Positions 1 through 10,850 of a DNA stretch of 64,000 nt are shown here, in pieces. The notes beneath the pieces are model-generated. The model worked only from the letters and a program-made list of their open reading frames with translations. It was not told the origin of the DNA and did no database searches. Source of the DNA: Muscardinus avellanarius (taxonomy: Eukaryota; Chordata; Mammalia; Rodentia; Gliridae); assembly GCA_963383645.1 (NCBI GenBank), contig OY726565.1, positions 26,808,966-26,872,965 of the forward strand, in the 5' to 3' direction. Position 1 is the stretch's first letter. Every line of letters starts with the position of its first letter. The position numbers and the translations under genes were made by a program.

Positions 1-68
1 NNNNNNNNNNNNNNNNNNNNNNNNNNNNNNNNNNNNNNNNNNNNNNNNNNNNNNNNNNNNNNNNNNNN
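1..68. other. Assembly gap (N run)
   Basis: All bases are N; sequence content unknown. Confidence 0.99.
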
Positions 69-370
69 CCTCAGTATAAATTAGTTTATGACTTTCCCGG
101 TTTCAATTGAGGATTTCAATTAATGTGAAAAAAATGCCAGATAGGTGGAATTTCTTGTATATACTGGTTCAGTTAATCAGTTGGACTTTTTCTTTCTGTT
201 ACATAAATCAGAATCCTGGTAGATAATATTTTATAGAAAAAATACATCAATAATAAACATTTTTTGCCCTAAAATTTTTAGGGCAAGGGAGATAAAACTA
301 TACATGTGTATTGTGTTTATGTGTGTGTGTCAAATGCTAAATGCTATTAAACTCAGAACTATGTTTGTAG

Positions 371-410
<40 letters not shown>

Positions 411-756
411 AATATCCATTGAGAAACTCATTGGGCAAGAAGGCAAGTAGCCACATTAATGCTCCCAAAGATCCATTTCTTAAGATGTTTTATTAGAGAC
501 TCTTTAAGTGATAGTAATAAAATGTTAAGATTTTAAAAAGAAATTCACTTGACTTTTTGTTTTTATCCTTTTTCTTTTATAAATATTTTGATTATAATAA
601 GATTCCACTCAACAATTCAAGAAATAGGATTAGAGTTCTCTATAAAATAGTTTATTTGAATTTTTGTTTAATAAAAAGTACTAGAATTGATAGTATTAAT
701 CCATAGTAATGGAACTGAGAGATTTGTAAAAGTTTCTGTTAAAAAGTATATAGTGT
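69..756. other. AT-rich intergenic DNA, no gene seen
   Basis: AT-rich sequence with a short TG tract near 318-330 and a poly-A run at about 374-408, which could be the tail of an otherwise unrecognisable retroelement. No credible coding frame. Confidence 0.6.
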
Positions 757-985
757 AGCTGGGCGTGGTGGCGCATGCTTGTAATCCCAGCATTTGGGAG
801 GCTGAGACAGGAGGATCGCGGTTTGAAGATAGCCTCAGCTACTACTTAGTGAGGCCCTTTGCAACTCAGTGAGACCCTGTTTCAAAATAAGGAATAAAAA
901 ATACAGCTGGGGGTATAGCTCGGAGGTAGAAGGCCCCGGGTTCCATCCCCAGTACCAGAAAAAAACAAAAGAGGGAAAAAAATGT
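757..985 (+). mobile_element. B1-dID SINE
   Basis: The left part carries the B1 hallmark (GGGCGTGGTGGCGCA, GTAATCCCAG, GAGGCTGAGACAGGAGGATC). The right part is ID-like (TATAGCTCGGAGGTAGA, GGGTTCCATCCCCAGTACC), followed by an A-rich tail. It belongs to the subfamily with CCCAGCATTTGGG and CCCTTTGCAACTCAGTGAGACC, called subfamily A here. Confidence 0.93.
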
Positions 986-999
986 ATGTGGTTTCAAAA

Positions 1000-1860
1000 T
1001 GTTAAGATTCTCTAAATTTCAGCATTTTACCTTGAAGAGCTGTAGCTTTTGCAGAAATAAAAGGACCCTTCATTTAGGCAAGAAATTTCCATTACTTCTG
1101 TATTAAGGAGCCACACCCCATGCAACTAATGACAGGAAAACATTTCAATTCAAACTTTTAACTCTTCAGCCCAAAGTTTAAAAAAAAACATCAAACTCAA
1201 AAACAAAAGCACAACTCACATTTTCAGAGAAGAAAGGAAACTTCCGCTAAATAAGTAGCAATTATGCTGAAGAATTTATATGCTAAGCACGACTGAATAT
1301 AAAAACACCAAAGCAGTCAACCATTGCTTTAGCACTTTGAGTATGATTAACAGAATAAACCTTCAAAGGTCAATTAAATGTCAACACACTTTTAAAGAGA
1401 GATTCTTAACGCCTGGTCAATGTACAATAGCATCTCATAATTTCAGGATATCCTTCTTAATTTAAGCATAATGTGCATGTGATATATGTACATATATATG
1501 CAGACTTACAACACTTTACCAACCAGATTACAATAGAAAGTTACCTGGAATCTATCCTAGAGTGAAATGGTGAAACAAGAAAACATAACTTTGTTATTAT
1601 ATATTCAATGACAATGAAACAGAAAATACAGTTAGCTTCCACATGCAAGATTCAACTAAAGGTAGGTCAAAATGTATTTAAAGAATCATATTTGTATTGC
1701 TCATGTATTGGTTTTTTTTTCTTGTCCTTATTACCTAAACAATACAGCATCACTACTATTTACCTGGCATTTATATTGTATTAGGTATAATAAGTAATCT
1801 AAAAATTATGTAATGTATCCAGGAAGAAATGTGTGAGTTATAATGCAAATACTAGTATAC
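1000..1860. other. AT-rich intergenic DNA, nothing assigned
   Basis: Low-complexity A/T tracts only. The 61-codon frame at 1280-1465 has no recognisable domain and is not called. Confidence 0.5.
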
Positions 1861-1863
1861 CAC

Positions 1864-2051
1864 TTCCTTTTTTTGTACTGGGGATAGAAACCAGGGACAT
1901 CTACCTCTGAGCTACAACTCCCAGCTCTATTTTTTATTCTTTATTTTGAAACAGGATCTCACTAAGTTGCTGAGCCTGTCTGCAGACCATGATCCTCCTG
2001 TCTCAGCCTCCCGAATGCTGGGATTACAAGTATGCACCACCATGCCCGGCT
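1864..2051 (-). mobile_element. B1-dID SINE
   Basis: Read on the plus strand it runs from the ID end (GTACTGGGGATAGAAACCAGG) through TTTGAAACAGGATCTCAC to CACCACCATGCCCGGC, so the element lies on the minus strand. Confidence 0.9.
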
Positions 2052-2499
2052 ACCACTTTCTTTATAAAGGTTTTAAAACATTCAGAAATTTTGGTATCTG
2101 TAAGAGGGTAGATTCTACAACCAATCTCCTGTGAATACTGAGGGATGACCATAAATTATAAATGCTTAAGCCTAAAGTGTATTCAGTAGTTGAACCTATT
2201 TTTCTATGACAGGAAGTGATTCCCAACGATAACACTTTTTTGTTCCTAACATATATCATTCCAATATACAATTTGCTCTCCACTCCACTAAGCTTCCCTG
2301 AATTCTTGTAGTTAAAAAAACTTGCTAGAAAAGGTATATGCCATTTGAAAACCACTAAGTTTAGCATTAAAAATCATTGGGATAGAACAGGACCTTAAGG
2401 TGGTGAATAACTATTAGTACTTGAATCCAAGAATACAGTAAGAGCCCCAATCCCATCCCATCTAAGCGAGGCCAAGTTGTCACAGAACCTCAGAAGGAG

Positions 2500-2632
2500 A
2501 AGGAACTATTAACATCATTTGGCCAATATTCTCTATTCACAGATCAGGAAATTCAGAATCAGTAAGGTAGAATAACCTGCCTTGACTCATACAGCTCCAG
2601 GAGTCTTAAACTCAGTCCAATGCTTTCATCTA
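2500..2632 (-). mobile_element. MIR-like ancient SINE fragment
   Basis: The order of decayed motifs, CAGATCAGGAAATTCAGAATCAG followed by a degraded CTTGACTCATACAGCT, matches the antisense core of tRNA-derived MIR elements. It is diverged, so the call is tentative. Confidence 0.5.
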
Positions 2633-2637
2633 TCAAG

Positions 2638-2639
<2 letters not shown>

Positions 2640-2678
<39 letters not shown>
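2640..2678. repeat. (GT)n microsatellite
   Basis: Uninterrupted TG dinucleotide run of about 38 bases. Confidence 0.97.
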
Positions 2679-2679
<1 letters not shown>

Positions 2680-3016
2680 CAATTAGGCCTTTATGAACAA
2701 GTTATCATGGGCGAAATAGCTGTGGCTACTGTAAGAATTCAGAGAAAGAAGATATTTTTAAAGTGTTAATGATCTGGAAAAAATCTAAGGAAAAGTCAGA
2801 AATGAATGAATAGAATTTTGGTAGTTGAAGAGGACATAAGTATATTGAGATATATATGAGTTCAACCACCATGGTTGTTCTTGACTATGGAGAGACAGTG
2901 TTTAGATTAGGATGGGTCCCTTTTTTTTTTTTTTTTAGGTAATTTTATAAACCAGAAAAGACGATTCAATTTCATGAAAGGATTTTTATTTCAGAAAACT
3001 AACTAACCTGATAAAG

Positions 3017-3200
3017 CCAGGCATGGTGGCATATATTTGTAACCCCAATACTTGGGAGACTGAGACAGGTAGGTTGCAAGTTCAAAGCTAGCCTTAGCAA
3101 TTTAGTGAGACCCTATTTCAAAAAAAAAAAATTTAAAAATCAAAAGGACTAGTGGCTGAGTGTTGGAGTGCCCCTCATTTCATTCCTCAGTACAGCTTAT
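3017..3200 (+). mobile_element. B1-dID SINE, diverged
   Basis: Begins GCCAGGCATGGTGGCATA and keeps the CTTGGGAGACTGAGACAGG and GAGACCCTATTTCAAAA landmarks. The ID part is decayed. Confidence 0.8.
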
Positions 3201-3490
3201 GAAAAAATAAGTAAATAAATGTGTCATGATGAATGCAAAGACTAGCCTTTCAGTACTGTGCAAGAGAAAATAGAGATGGGGAGAAAGAAAGATTTGAAGT
3301 GCTTAATAGGAATTTGGGTCCAGTAATTTTAACACATATAGTAGAGTAAAAGCATGCTGATCGGAGAGGCAGTACTTTGACAAATATTAACAGCTCTAGA
3401 TACTTAAGTGTTCCAGTCTGCGGGCAGGAACCTCTATAAAAATGTTCCAATGTCTTGGTGGCAAACTTGGCTCCAAAAAAGCAAATCTAG

Positions 3491-3700
3491 CTGGGCATAG
3501 TGGCGCATGCTTGTAATCCCCGTGCTTGGGAGGCTGAGACAGGAGGATTGCATAGGTTCAAAGCCAGCCTCAGCTAATTAGTGAGGCTCTCAGCAACTTA
3601 GTGAGACCCTGTTTCCAAATAAAGTATAAAAAATAGGTCTGGGAGTATCGCCCAGAGTTAGAAAGCCCCTGGGTTCTATGCCCAGTACCACCAAAAAAAA
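3491..3700 (+). mobile_element. B1-dID SINE with target-site duplication
   Basis: Subfamily B: GTAATCCCCGTGCTTGGGAGG, CTCTCAGCAACTTAGTGAGACC and GTCTGGGAGTATCGCC. The direct repeat GCAAATCTAG flanks it at 3481-3490 and 3701-3710. Confidence 0.95.
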
Positions 3701-4244
3701 GCAAATCTAGAATTGAATTCTGGATCCATTCTTATAGGATTATGAATAAAAATCTCTTCCTCTGGATGATTACAAAAGCTAGATCTCAAGGAGAGAGACA
3801 AATGTCATCTTTAAGCCCCTAGAAAGTTGAGGATCAGTGCTATTAAAATCCAAAACCAGATTTAAAACTTTGAGGCTGACCACATAATCAGTGTTTCTCA
3901 AAGTGAGCCAGTAAAGTATCCAGTTAAGTGCTAAATAAGGTGGCAAAAAGAGCGAGGAGGGTAGAAGAGACAGCACCTGAGCCAGGGAGCCACACGATGA
4001 CACCCAAGTTATTAGCTGGCATGGCATTCCACATCTTTCTCCTAGTCTGTTTCCCTCTGCTTAACAATTACCATTTAGTAATGAGACCCTCCATTGTGTC
4101 CAGAACTACGTATCTCCTCTGGTATAGCCTTGTTCTTTTTCCTTCTACTGCACGTCTCTAAGGCAAAAAAAAAAAAAAGTACAATAAATTAAAAGTCACA
4201 TATATTGAGTGTACACGTTGAGACAATTATTAGCTGATGGTATT

Positions 4245-4450
4245 TTAATTTATAATCTTACATAATTCCTAAAACAACTCCCAGGAGGCATGGACTGTAT
4301 CCTCATTTTCAATGTAAGGAAACTGAAACTTAGGGGGCCTATTCAGGATGTAGCTCAAAGCTGCTGAGACAGTAAAGGTCAAAACTAGGATTGAAGTCAG
4401 GTCTGCCTGCCTACTCAGCCTGCCCTTTGAACACCTCTCCACTTTACCCA
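4245..4450 (-). mobile_element. MIR SINE
   Basis: The sequence reads like an antisense MIR: TCCTCATTTTCAATGTAAGGAAACTGAAACT, a degraded 'previously listed as cleared' core, then AGGATTGAAGTCAGGTCTGCCTG. This is the old mammalian tRNA-derived SINE. Confidence 0.75.
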
Positions 4451-4459
4451 TTTTTTTAA

Positions 4460-5135
4460 AATAAGTATGAATTTTTTTTTTATGTTGGGAATTTTATGGA
4501 TCCAGAGCTTAAAGGAGCCCTTCTATGAGTGTGTAGATTAAAAGTTTTAACAACAGAAGCAGGGTACTTGGGTAGAGCCACATACTTGACTACTCAAACA
4601 TCTTTAGCACCAAAATCTTAAGATGACAGTATGGAAGAGACTGGTATCCATCTAGCGTTTTTTTTTTTTTTTTTTTTTTTTCTATTCTCTCAGGACTTGA
4701 ATCCCTTAGGATCCATTCTCAATGACTTACTTGAAACCTCATCTCCCTAACTGAAGGGGAAGAGACTGGGAATGCCACTCCCATAGAGCATCTACAGGCC
4801 AGGGAGGATAATAGCAAACATCGCATTAGTAGGAGGTAGCTATGAATTGTAGTCTTTTGGTCTTGTGCATTAAAGCGGCCTTTTGGCTTATAGCTGGTGT
4901 CTTGGTTGACCTGCACAGGCAGTTCATGAGGGCTCACTAGCCACAAGACCCAACTAAAAGATAAGACTAACAAGTTTTGTGCTGCAGGGAAGTGATCAGA
5001 GGAGGATGCATCTGGGAAGCTTTTTTAATCTTCCTAGAAGAAAGTAGCACTTGCTATTACAACACTGGCAAGAAAATTCTAATGCTAATTCTTAAAATTT
5101 AGTGTGATTACCACTTTGAGAGGACACAGATTTAG
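4460..5135. other. Intergenic DNA, nothing assigned
   Basis: Contains a poly-T run at about 4660-4681. The 84-codon minus frame at 4719-4973 shows no recognisable domain and no intron or promoter context. Confidence 0.5.
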
Positions 5136-5139
5136 GTTT

Positions 5140-5250
5140 TCATAGACATTTCAATTCTGTAAGTGTGGGAGGTGCCCAGGAACCTGAAATTTTGCAAGTA
5201 CTTCAGGTAATTTTGATATAGTTCGAAGAACCACACCCTGAGATACAGAG
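5140..5250. mobile_element. hAT-Charlie (MER5/MER20-type) remnant
   Basis: The motif order GTGGGAGGTGCCCAGGAACCTG, AAGTACTTCAGGTAATTTTGAT, GAACCACACCCTGAG resembles the tail of short non-autonomous hAT-Charlie DNA transposons common in mammals. Subfamily not resolved. Confidence 0.55.
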
Positions 5251-5259
5251 CTCTAACCT

Positions 5260-6940
5260 CATACAAGGCTTCCCAACTAGCAAATGTGAGTAGAGAACAC
5301 AAATGTGAGTTGTCTAAACATCAACGCTAGGTTCTAGGTTGAGTGGTCACTTTTAAAAAAGGCCAAGTTTTCCAGAAGTTTCTAGGTTTACAAATGTTAA
5401 GGCCTTAGTATTTTCCTGATGTTTTCAAGTAGACTATTATTTAGGCCCTTCAGGAATAATAGTATATCTCACTGTAATGCACATTAGATCTCTCCTATAT
5501 ATACAGTGCTGGGCTAATGTGAAGACCTTGGCAAGATGCTATTTCCGGTGCTTAATCTACATGTGGTAAATCACACCCAATTTGGTGTAAGATTGAAGAT
5601 AGTTTTATTTCAGTGTAAATTTAGTACATTTCAAAAGGTGCACTTCCTTTCATACAACTGATTTGAAAGATTTCTTTCATGCTATTTTTAAAATGAGCTT
5701 AAAAATCAGACAGCACTCAAGTGAAATATTATGGCTATGATTAGGACATTTAATTAGACATTCAATCACAATGCAAACAACTACTGATTATTTAAGAAAC
5801 ATACCTTTCAAAGCCTCATGTTCTTCAAACAAAAGTAGGTCATGAGATGTATTATGTTAAATCAATATTGCTATCTTGCTCTTAGGAACCCTACCAGTTG
5901 TCTTTGTCTCTTTCCAAATGTGTGTCCCTATTCTAAGCTATAAACTTTCAGGCTGGATACTAGAATTAAGCTCACTTTTTCTGTGGGTTCTTTCTTTGAT
6001 ATATTCTTTCTTTCCATTTATGCACTTGCAGCTTTTAAGAAATCACCTTTTATTGCTATAAGCTCCACAGGAAAAATGTCCAGTGGAGCACCTGACATCT
6101 ATAAGACACTCTTATGAACAAGCCGTGAGAAAAACTGCAGATTCTTGTAGACAACAAAAATGGTTTATATATACTGGTGGCAAAATATACATATAAATGA
6201 TATTTAAGAGAATTTTGTCATGGGAAATGTTTGATTCCACTTTTTATGGGGAACAAGCGGTTTATCATGAGGACAAAAAGTTAACACTTTGTTATTTTGC
6301 AAATTAATCTTCAATGACAATATTTCAATAACAATGCCAGACCAAACCTTTAACATTATTTATCAAAATTATACATGCAACTAACACATCCCAACAGAGA
6401 GGATTATGTAAGTGAGCTGTCTTGGCGGCAGTGATACTGAACACAGTAGCTATTTTCGATCCTTCATTAAAATTAGATCAAGATGTACTTGGCGTTATGT
6501 GTTACCGTTCCTGTAAGGAAGATTTACATCACTTTCAGACTTACTTGGGTTACAGCTCTATTTTCTTTCCCTTTGTCAGAAGGGCCCCCACCTCACCTCA
6601 CCCCGCCCTCTAACAAAAGTTTTCAGTAGAAAGAAGCAATATGGAAACCCAAACCACAAACACAAACACCTGCGCTATTTACGCTCTCCTTTGCATAACT
6701 GCATAATACATGCCTTGTTCTCTTCTCATATTGAGCCCATTAGTGCGCGCTGGGGGCACCTGCCACCTCCCTCAGGCTTGCCTCTATCTCCAGCCTGGCC
6801 CCTAGGACTCCAAGTGGTGCGGCAAAGTAGACCGCTCTTAATCATAAAATAAGCAACTGTAATTTACTTTTCGCTGAAGATAACCTTTAAGTGCTAGTGT
6901 CTGGAAACATCGAACTTTAAAGTTACTTCGGAGCAGGCTG
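5260..6940. other. Non-repetitive DNA flanking the CpG island
   Basis: No SINE or LINE hallmark is seen across this 1.7 kb, unusually clean for the window. It abuts the CpG island and could hold proximal regulatory sequence. The short frames at 5876-6061 and 6422-6613 have no recognisable domains. Confidence 0.5.
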
Positions 6941-7270
6941 GAAGGTGAATCAGGCGCAAGTAAATACGTCGTGGCCTACCGCGGCGGAACTCCGACGCCA
7001 CGCCGAGGCCCAGGGAAATCTCACGCCGGGAGACGTACTTGAGAAACGGGCCCCTGGGGTCGCGCTGCGGCCGCGCGGCCAGGGCGCGGAGCCCGCGGCG
7101 GAGAAATCGCTGCCCAAGGTCGGCAGGGCGGCGGCGCGGCGACCTTCCAGCCCCCCCGCCCGGAGGCCCGCGGTTCCCACGGCGCGGCGAGGTCGGCGCG
7201 GGCGCTCCCGGGGTCCTGGCCGCCGGCTCCAGAAGCAGCAAAGGCTCCCCCGGCCGCCCGCGGCCCGCCC

Positions 7271-7280
7271 GACTCACCGC
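7271..7280 (-). other. Candidate 5' splice donor on the minus strand
   Basis: The minus strand reads GCG|GTGAGTC with GT at 7277-7276, close to the mammalian donor consensus. If used, exon 1 would lie between roughly 7278 and 7850 and the intron would run toward lower coordinates. A weaker plus-strand donor (AAG|GTGAAT near 6943) also exists. Confidence 0.4.
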
Positions 7281-7483
7281 GGCCGCCCGCGCGCGGACCC
7301 TCCGCCTCCCGCGGCCGACGAGCTGCCAAGTCCCCGGGGCGGGCCTCCCCGCGGGGGCGCCGCAAACTTTTCCCGGCTCGCAAGTTGCGGGCCGGCCGGG
7401 CGCGGCGGGCCAGGCCGGGCACGTCGAGCCGGCCGAGCGCGGGCGCCCGCTCTCCCGGCGCATTGTCTCCGCCCCGGACCCAG

Positions 7484-7507
7484 GGCGGCGGCGGCGGCGG
7501 CGGCGGG
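7484..7507. repeat. (GGC)n trinucleotide repeat in the CpG island
   Basis: About seven or eight uninterrupted GGC units followed by GGGCGCGG. Such tracts are common in first-exon UTRs and can be length-variable. Confidence 0.95.
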
Positions 7508-7649
7508 CGCGGGGCTGCGCCGTGCGGGCGGCCGTCCTCGCCGCCGCCGTCTTTGTGTCCCGGCCGTCCTCCCGGTCCGCCGCCCGCCTGACAGCTGCCG
7601 GGCTGGCCGCGCCGCGTCGCGCGCCCCTCGGCCGGCGGAGCGGGGCCCA

Positions 7650-7681
7650 GCGGGCGGGGAGCGGGCGGAGCGGCCCCGCCT
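7650..7681. promoter_or_regulatory. Sp1/KLF-type GC-box cluster
   Basis: GGGCGGGG at 7652-7659, GGGCGGAG at 7663-7670 and the inverted GGCCCCGCC at 7672-7680 lie within 32 bases, typical of TATA-less CpG-island promoters. Confidence 0.6.
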
Positions 7682-7837
7682 GGGGAAGCCGGCGGACCCG
7701 CCCGCAGCCGCCGCAGCCCCGCCGCCGGCCGCTCGGCGCCGGGACCCTCCCTCGGCGGCGCCCCGCGCCGGGCTCCGCGGACGGCGCTCTCGGTCAAGAA
7801 TCCGGGGGAACCTGCTCCGCCCCGGCTCCTGCGCCCT

Positions 7838-7917
7838 CCAATGATCTCGGCCTGCAGGGGGCAGTTCCGTCCAATCAAGTGTCGGGAAGCCCGCCCGTCC
7901 CCGAGATTGCAGCCAAT
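7838..7917. promoter_or_regulatory. Three CCAAT boxes (NF-Y type)
   Basis: CCAAT occurs at 7838-7842, 7871-7875 (GTCCAATCA) and 7913-7917 (AGCCAATAG), all in the same orientation and 33 and 42 bases apart. The second and third fit the NF-Y consensus best. NF-Y works in either orientation, so these do not fix the direction of transcription. Confidence 0.6.
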
Positions 7918-8079
7918 AGAAGGCGACTCCGGCTACACACCCGCCCTGCTGCTCGGAGCAAACCGCTCGCAGCCGGGAGGTGGGACCGATCCCGGCGCGC
8001 TGGGCGAGGCGAGTCCAGGGCTGCAAAGTCAGAGTCGGTTCGGGGAGGTCTGGAGCGTAAATTACGATTATTATAAGGA

Positions 8080-8089
8080 GTTGACGTAA
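8080..8089. promoter_or_regulatory. CRE/ATF-like site
   Basis: GTTGACGTAA contains the TGACGTAA variant of the CREB/ATF element. It sits at the island edge, just beyond a TATA-like ATTATAAG at about 8069-8076. Confidence 0.4.
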
Positions 8090-8417
8090 ATGGGAACGCT
8101 GGACACGTTATTTTTGTAGGTAATCAAAGTTCCAACCCAAAACGAAAATCTGTGTATAAAAGAAAGCTACACAAATTCACTGTAGCACTATTAAGTGTTA
8201 AGGCCTTTCCGTTTAGAACGTAACTTTGAATTCTTGACCAGGAGGTATCCAGAACCCAAAGCCTCTGTATTCTTGCAGAGTTACCAGAACACCCAGTATC
8301 TGAAATACACGTTAGTTTATGTTCTGTTCTAAAATGCACGACATTGTTTGTTTCCTGAAAGAAAATTGCGCTCCAGATGAAAATGTGACTCTGTAAATCA
8401 TTTTATTTCAAACTATA
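8090..8417. other. Island shoulder, nothing assigned
   Basis: Composition falls back to AT-rich. The 71-codon minus frame at 8124-8339 has no recognisable domain. Confidence 0.5.
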
Positions 8418-8634
8418 CTTTTTTTGTGTGTGTGGTACTGAGGGTAGAAACCAGGGGCTTTTCTACCTCCGGGCTATACTCCCACACCTATTTTTATACT
8501 TTATTTGGAAACAGGGTCTCACTAAGTTGCTGAGAGCCTCACTGAGTAGCTGAGGCTGGCCTGGAACCTGCGCCATTCTCCTGTCTCAGCCTCCCAAGCG
8601 ATGAGATTACAAGTGTGTGCCACCATGCCCTGCT
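8418..8634 (-). mobile_element. B1-dID SINE
   Basis: Antisense ID end GTGGTACTGAGGGTAGAAACC, then TTGGAAACAGGGTCTCAC, ending CCACCATGCCCTGC. An imperfect direct repeat (AAACTATACTTTT and AAAATATACTTTT) flanks it. Confidence 0.92.
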
Positions 8635-8649
8635 CAAAATATACTTTTA

Positions 8650-9217
8650 TAATAAAATAAGAACTATCTTCAGTGAAAGTTGAGTGAAATGCCTGAATAG
8701 AAGACTATAAATGATGTACATGCATATCTATGCATCTAAGATTTGGGTATTTTCTATAAATCACTGTAGCTCTTGATCACAGTACCTTGCATAGTTATTT
8801 GCTTATTTGACTAGAATAGGATTACTCATTTGTTGTTCATATGCAGTTAAGCCTTTTCACATTCTGTGCTGAAAGTGCACTACATGATGAAAACAGCATT
8901 TAATAACATATTTGCACATTTTAAAATAAAATTATTCTTATTGATATAATTCGAGAATTTGTCATGCTCAGTTTAATCTCTTTTGGAATAAACTTTGTAT
9001 TAATTTTTTTCTATACATATGATGTGCTCCATGAATTGTTTTCATGACCAATTTCATTTGTAAAAGATAATCTATATAGTAAGCCAGAGTGAAAGAGAAT
9101 CAAATAAGAAAAAAAAATGCTAAGTTATTTCCATCTTGTTTCCATAATTGAAAGTCACTGTGTCTTACTACATTTGCTTCATGGGATAGCATGAAGTCCA
9201 AGACTAAGTTTTTTGTC
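8650..9217. other. AT-rich intergenic DNA, nothing assigned
   Basis: No frame or repeat hallmark recognised. Confidence 0.5.
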
Positions 9218-9233
9218 AAAAGATACATGTGAG

Positions 9234-9450
9234 CCGGGCGTGGTGGCGCACGCTTGTAATCACCGCGCTTGGGAGGCTGAAACAGGAGGATCGCACGGGT
9301 TCGAAGCCAGCCTCAGTTACTTAGTGAGGCTTTCAGCCACTTAGTGGGACCCTGTTTCCAAATAAAATATAAAAAAAGGTCTGGGAGTGTAGCCCGGAGG
9401 TAGAAAGCCTTTGGGTTCCACCCCCAATACCACCAAAAAAAAAAAAAAAA
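9234..9450 (+). mobile_element. B1-dID SINE, young, 16-bp target-site duplication
   Basis: Subfamily B with GCCGGGCGTGGTGGCGCACGC and a long pure poly-A tail. AAAAGATACATGTGAG is repeated at 9218-9233 and, after the tail, up to 9465. Little divergence suggests a recent insertion. Confidence 0.96.
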
Positions 9451-9721
9451 AAAGATACATGTGAGTTAAGTGTGAGCAAATCTCTTAGTGACTAGTTTTG
9501 TAATAAGAGGACAGTCTGCTGGATTCTGCCTGCCTCCGTGGGGGAGACCCAACCAAGACAGTGTTTGTCAAGCATTTTGTTTCTGTAAGATAGTGTGCCC
9601 AACGTAAAGCAGTCTTAAATGTTGTTATTCTCTGCCTTCTCTCAAGATATTTGCCTAGAAACCTGTTAATATTTCCTCAGACAGTACAGCGTTCTTCAAT
9701 CAGTACTTTTTGTGACCATCA

Positions 9722-9748
9722 GTTGTTTTTTTTTTTTTTTTTTTTTTC
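9722..9748. repeat. Poly-T tract
   Basis: About 26 consecutive T. Confidence 0.9.
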
Positions 9749-9805
9749 TTCCGAAATACATGTAACTGAACCTCTGCCTTCAAATTCTAGAGCAAAGCAG
9801 TACTT

Positions 9806-9926
9806 CTGTCCTGGGCACTGTAGTATTTGCCTCTAGTTCCAGGCACAGGGGAAAACAAGATAAGAGGATCCTGTGATCCCAAGGCTGCCTTGGGCCACAA
9901 AGTGAGATTTCATCTCTTAAAAAAAA
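9806..9926 (+). mobile_element. Old B1-like monomer
   Basis: A decayed B1-like order (AAGAGGATCCTGTGATCCCAAGG, AAAGTGAGATTTCATCTCTT, A-rich tail). AAAGCAGTACT and AAAGCAGTATT flank it as a probable target-site duplication. Confidence 0.5.
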
Positions 9927-10156
9927 TAAAGCAGTATTTTCAGATTTTTTTTCAGTCTTTCTTCTCTATCTCTCTCTAGATAGAGAAAGGGTATAAGGAG
10001 AATACTTAAAAAAATTTTAAGAAAGAATTCTGGATAGGAAAAGTTTGAGAAATTTTGCTTACTACTATTACGCTTGACATATTTCTCAAAATCAAGATGA
10101 ATTGTAATGTCCAACTCAATATTATTTATTTAAAATATTTAAAAAACATATAAAAG

Positions 10157-10362
10157 TTTAGCTGGATGTGGTGACACATGCTTGTAATCCCAGCATTTGG
10201 GAGGCTGAGACAGAAGGATCATGGTTTGAGGACAGCCTCAGTTACTACTTCGGCCCTTTGCAACTCAGTGAGACCCTCTTTCAAAATAAAAGAATAAAAA
10301 AAAAAATAGGGCTGGGGGTGTAGCTCGAAGGTAAAATGCCCCTGGGTTCCATCCCCAGTATG
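10157..10362 (+). mobile_element. B1-dID SINE
   Basis: Subfamily A: CCCAGCATTTGGGAGGCTG, CCCTTTGCAACTCAGTGAGACC, TGTAGCTCGAAGG and GGGTTCCATCCCCAGTA. Confidence 0.93.
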
Positions 10363-10496
10363 GAAGTTTCAGTGTATATATAAAAAGTGAATGCATCTTA
10401 TGCCTGCTAGTGTTTGTAGTATTACATGGCAGTTGTTAATAGCTGTGTCAAATTTATACCCATATACTCAAGTACTGAATTTAAAATTTTGCCAGA

Positions 10497-10722
10497 GCCA
10501 GGCGTGGTGGCGTACACTTGTAATCCCTGCGCTTGGGAGGCTGAGACAGGAGGATCGCACACGTTCGAAGCCAGCCTCAGCTACTTAGTGAGGCTCTCAG
10601 CAACTTAGTGAGACCCAGTTTCCAAATAAAATAGAAAATGGGTCTGGGAGTATAGCCTGGAGGTAGAAAGCCTCTGGGTTCCACCCCCAGTACCACCAAA
10701 AATAAAAAAATAAAATAAAATG
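10497..10722 (+). mobile_element. B1-dID SINE with short direct repeats
   Basis: Subfamily B with CGCGCTTGGGAGGCTGAGACAGG-type sequence. It is flanked by TTTTGCCAGA and TGTTGCCAGA and has an A-rich (AAATA)n tail. Confidence 0.94.
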
Positions 10723-10788
10723 TTGCCAGAATTTAGTAAGGATTCTTTTATGGGGTTTATGATTCATTTTCAAAAAGTAAAGTATATG

Positions 10789-10790
<2 letters not shown>

Positions 10791-10828
<38 letters not shown>
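10791..10828. repeat. (TA)n microsatellite
   Basis: Alternating AT run of about 38 bases. Confidence 0.97.
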
Positions 10829-10831
<3 letters not shown>

Positions 10832-10850
10832 CAGCTCATATTTCATTTTT

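Larger units (their letters stand above)
6945..8060. promoter_or_regulatory. CpG island, probable promoter and first exon of an unidentified gene
   Basis: About 1.1 kb of very GC-rich, CpG-dense DNA in an otherwise AT-rich window. It holds GC boxes, three CCAAT boxes, a (GGC)n tract and a consensus-like splice donor on the minus strand. Several overlapping open frames exist on both strands (for example + 6945-7844, + 7039-8076, - 7021-7878). Their products are Arg/Pro/Ala/Gly-rich in every frame, as expected by chance in stop-poor GC-rich DNA, so none is called a gene. The best reading is a promoter with a largely untranslated first exon, more likely on the minus strand. A bidirectional promoter or long non-coding RNA start is also possible. 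Confidence 0.8.

Noticed and set aside
900..955. tRNA-Ala-like A and B boxes in the right half of the SINEs as tRNA genes
   Set aside because: They are the ID-derived part of B1-dID SINEs; the complete cloverleaf is absent.
6945..8076. Long open frames of 250-345 codons on both strands in the CpG island
   Set aside because: They overlap in several frames on both strands, encode Arg/Pro/Ala/Gly-rich sequence without any recognisable domain, and follow from the scarcity of stop codons in GC-rich DNA.
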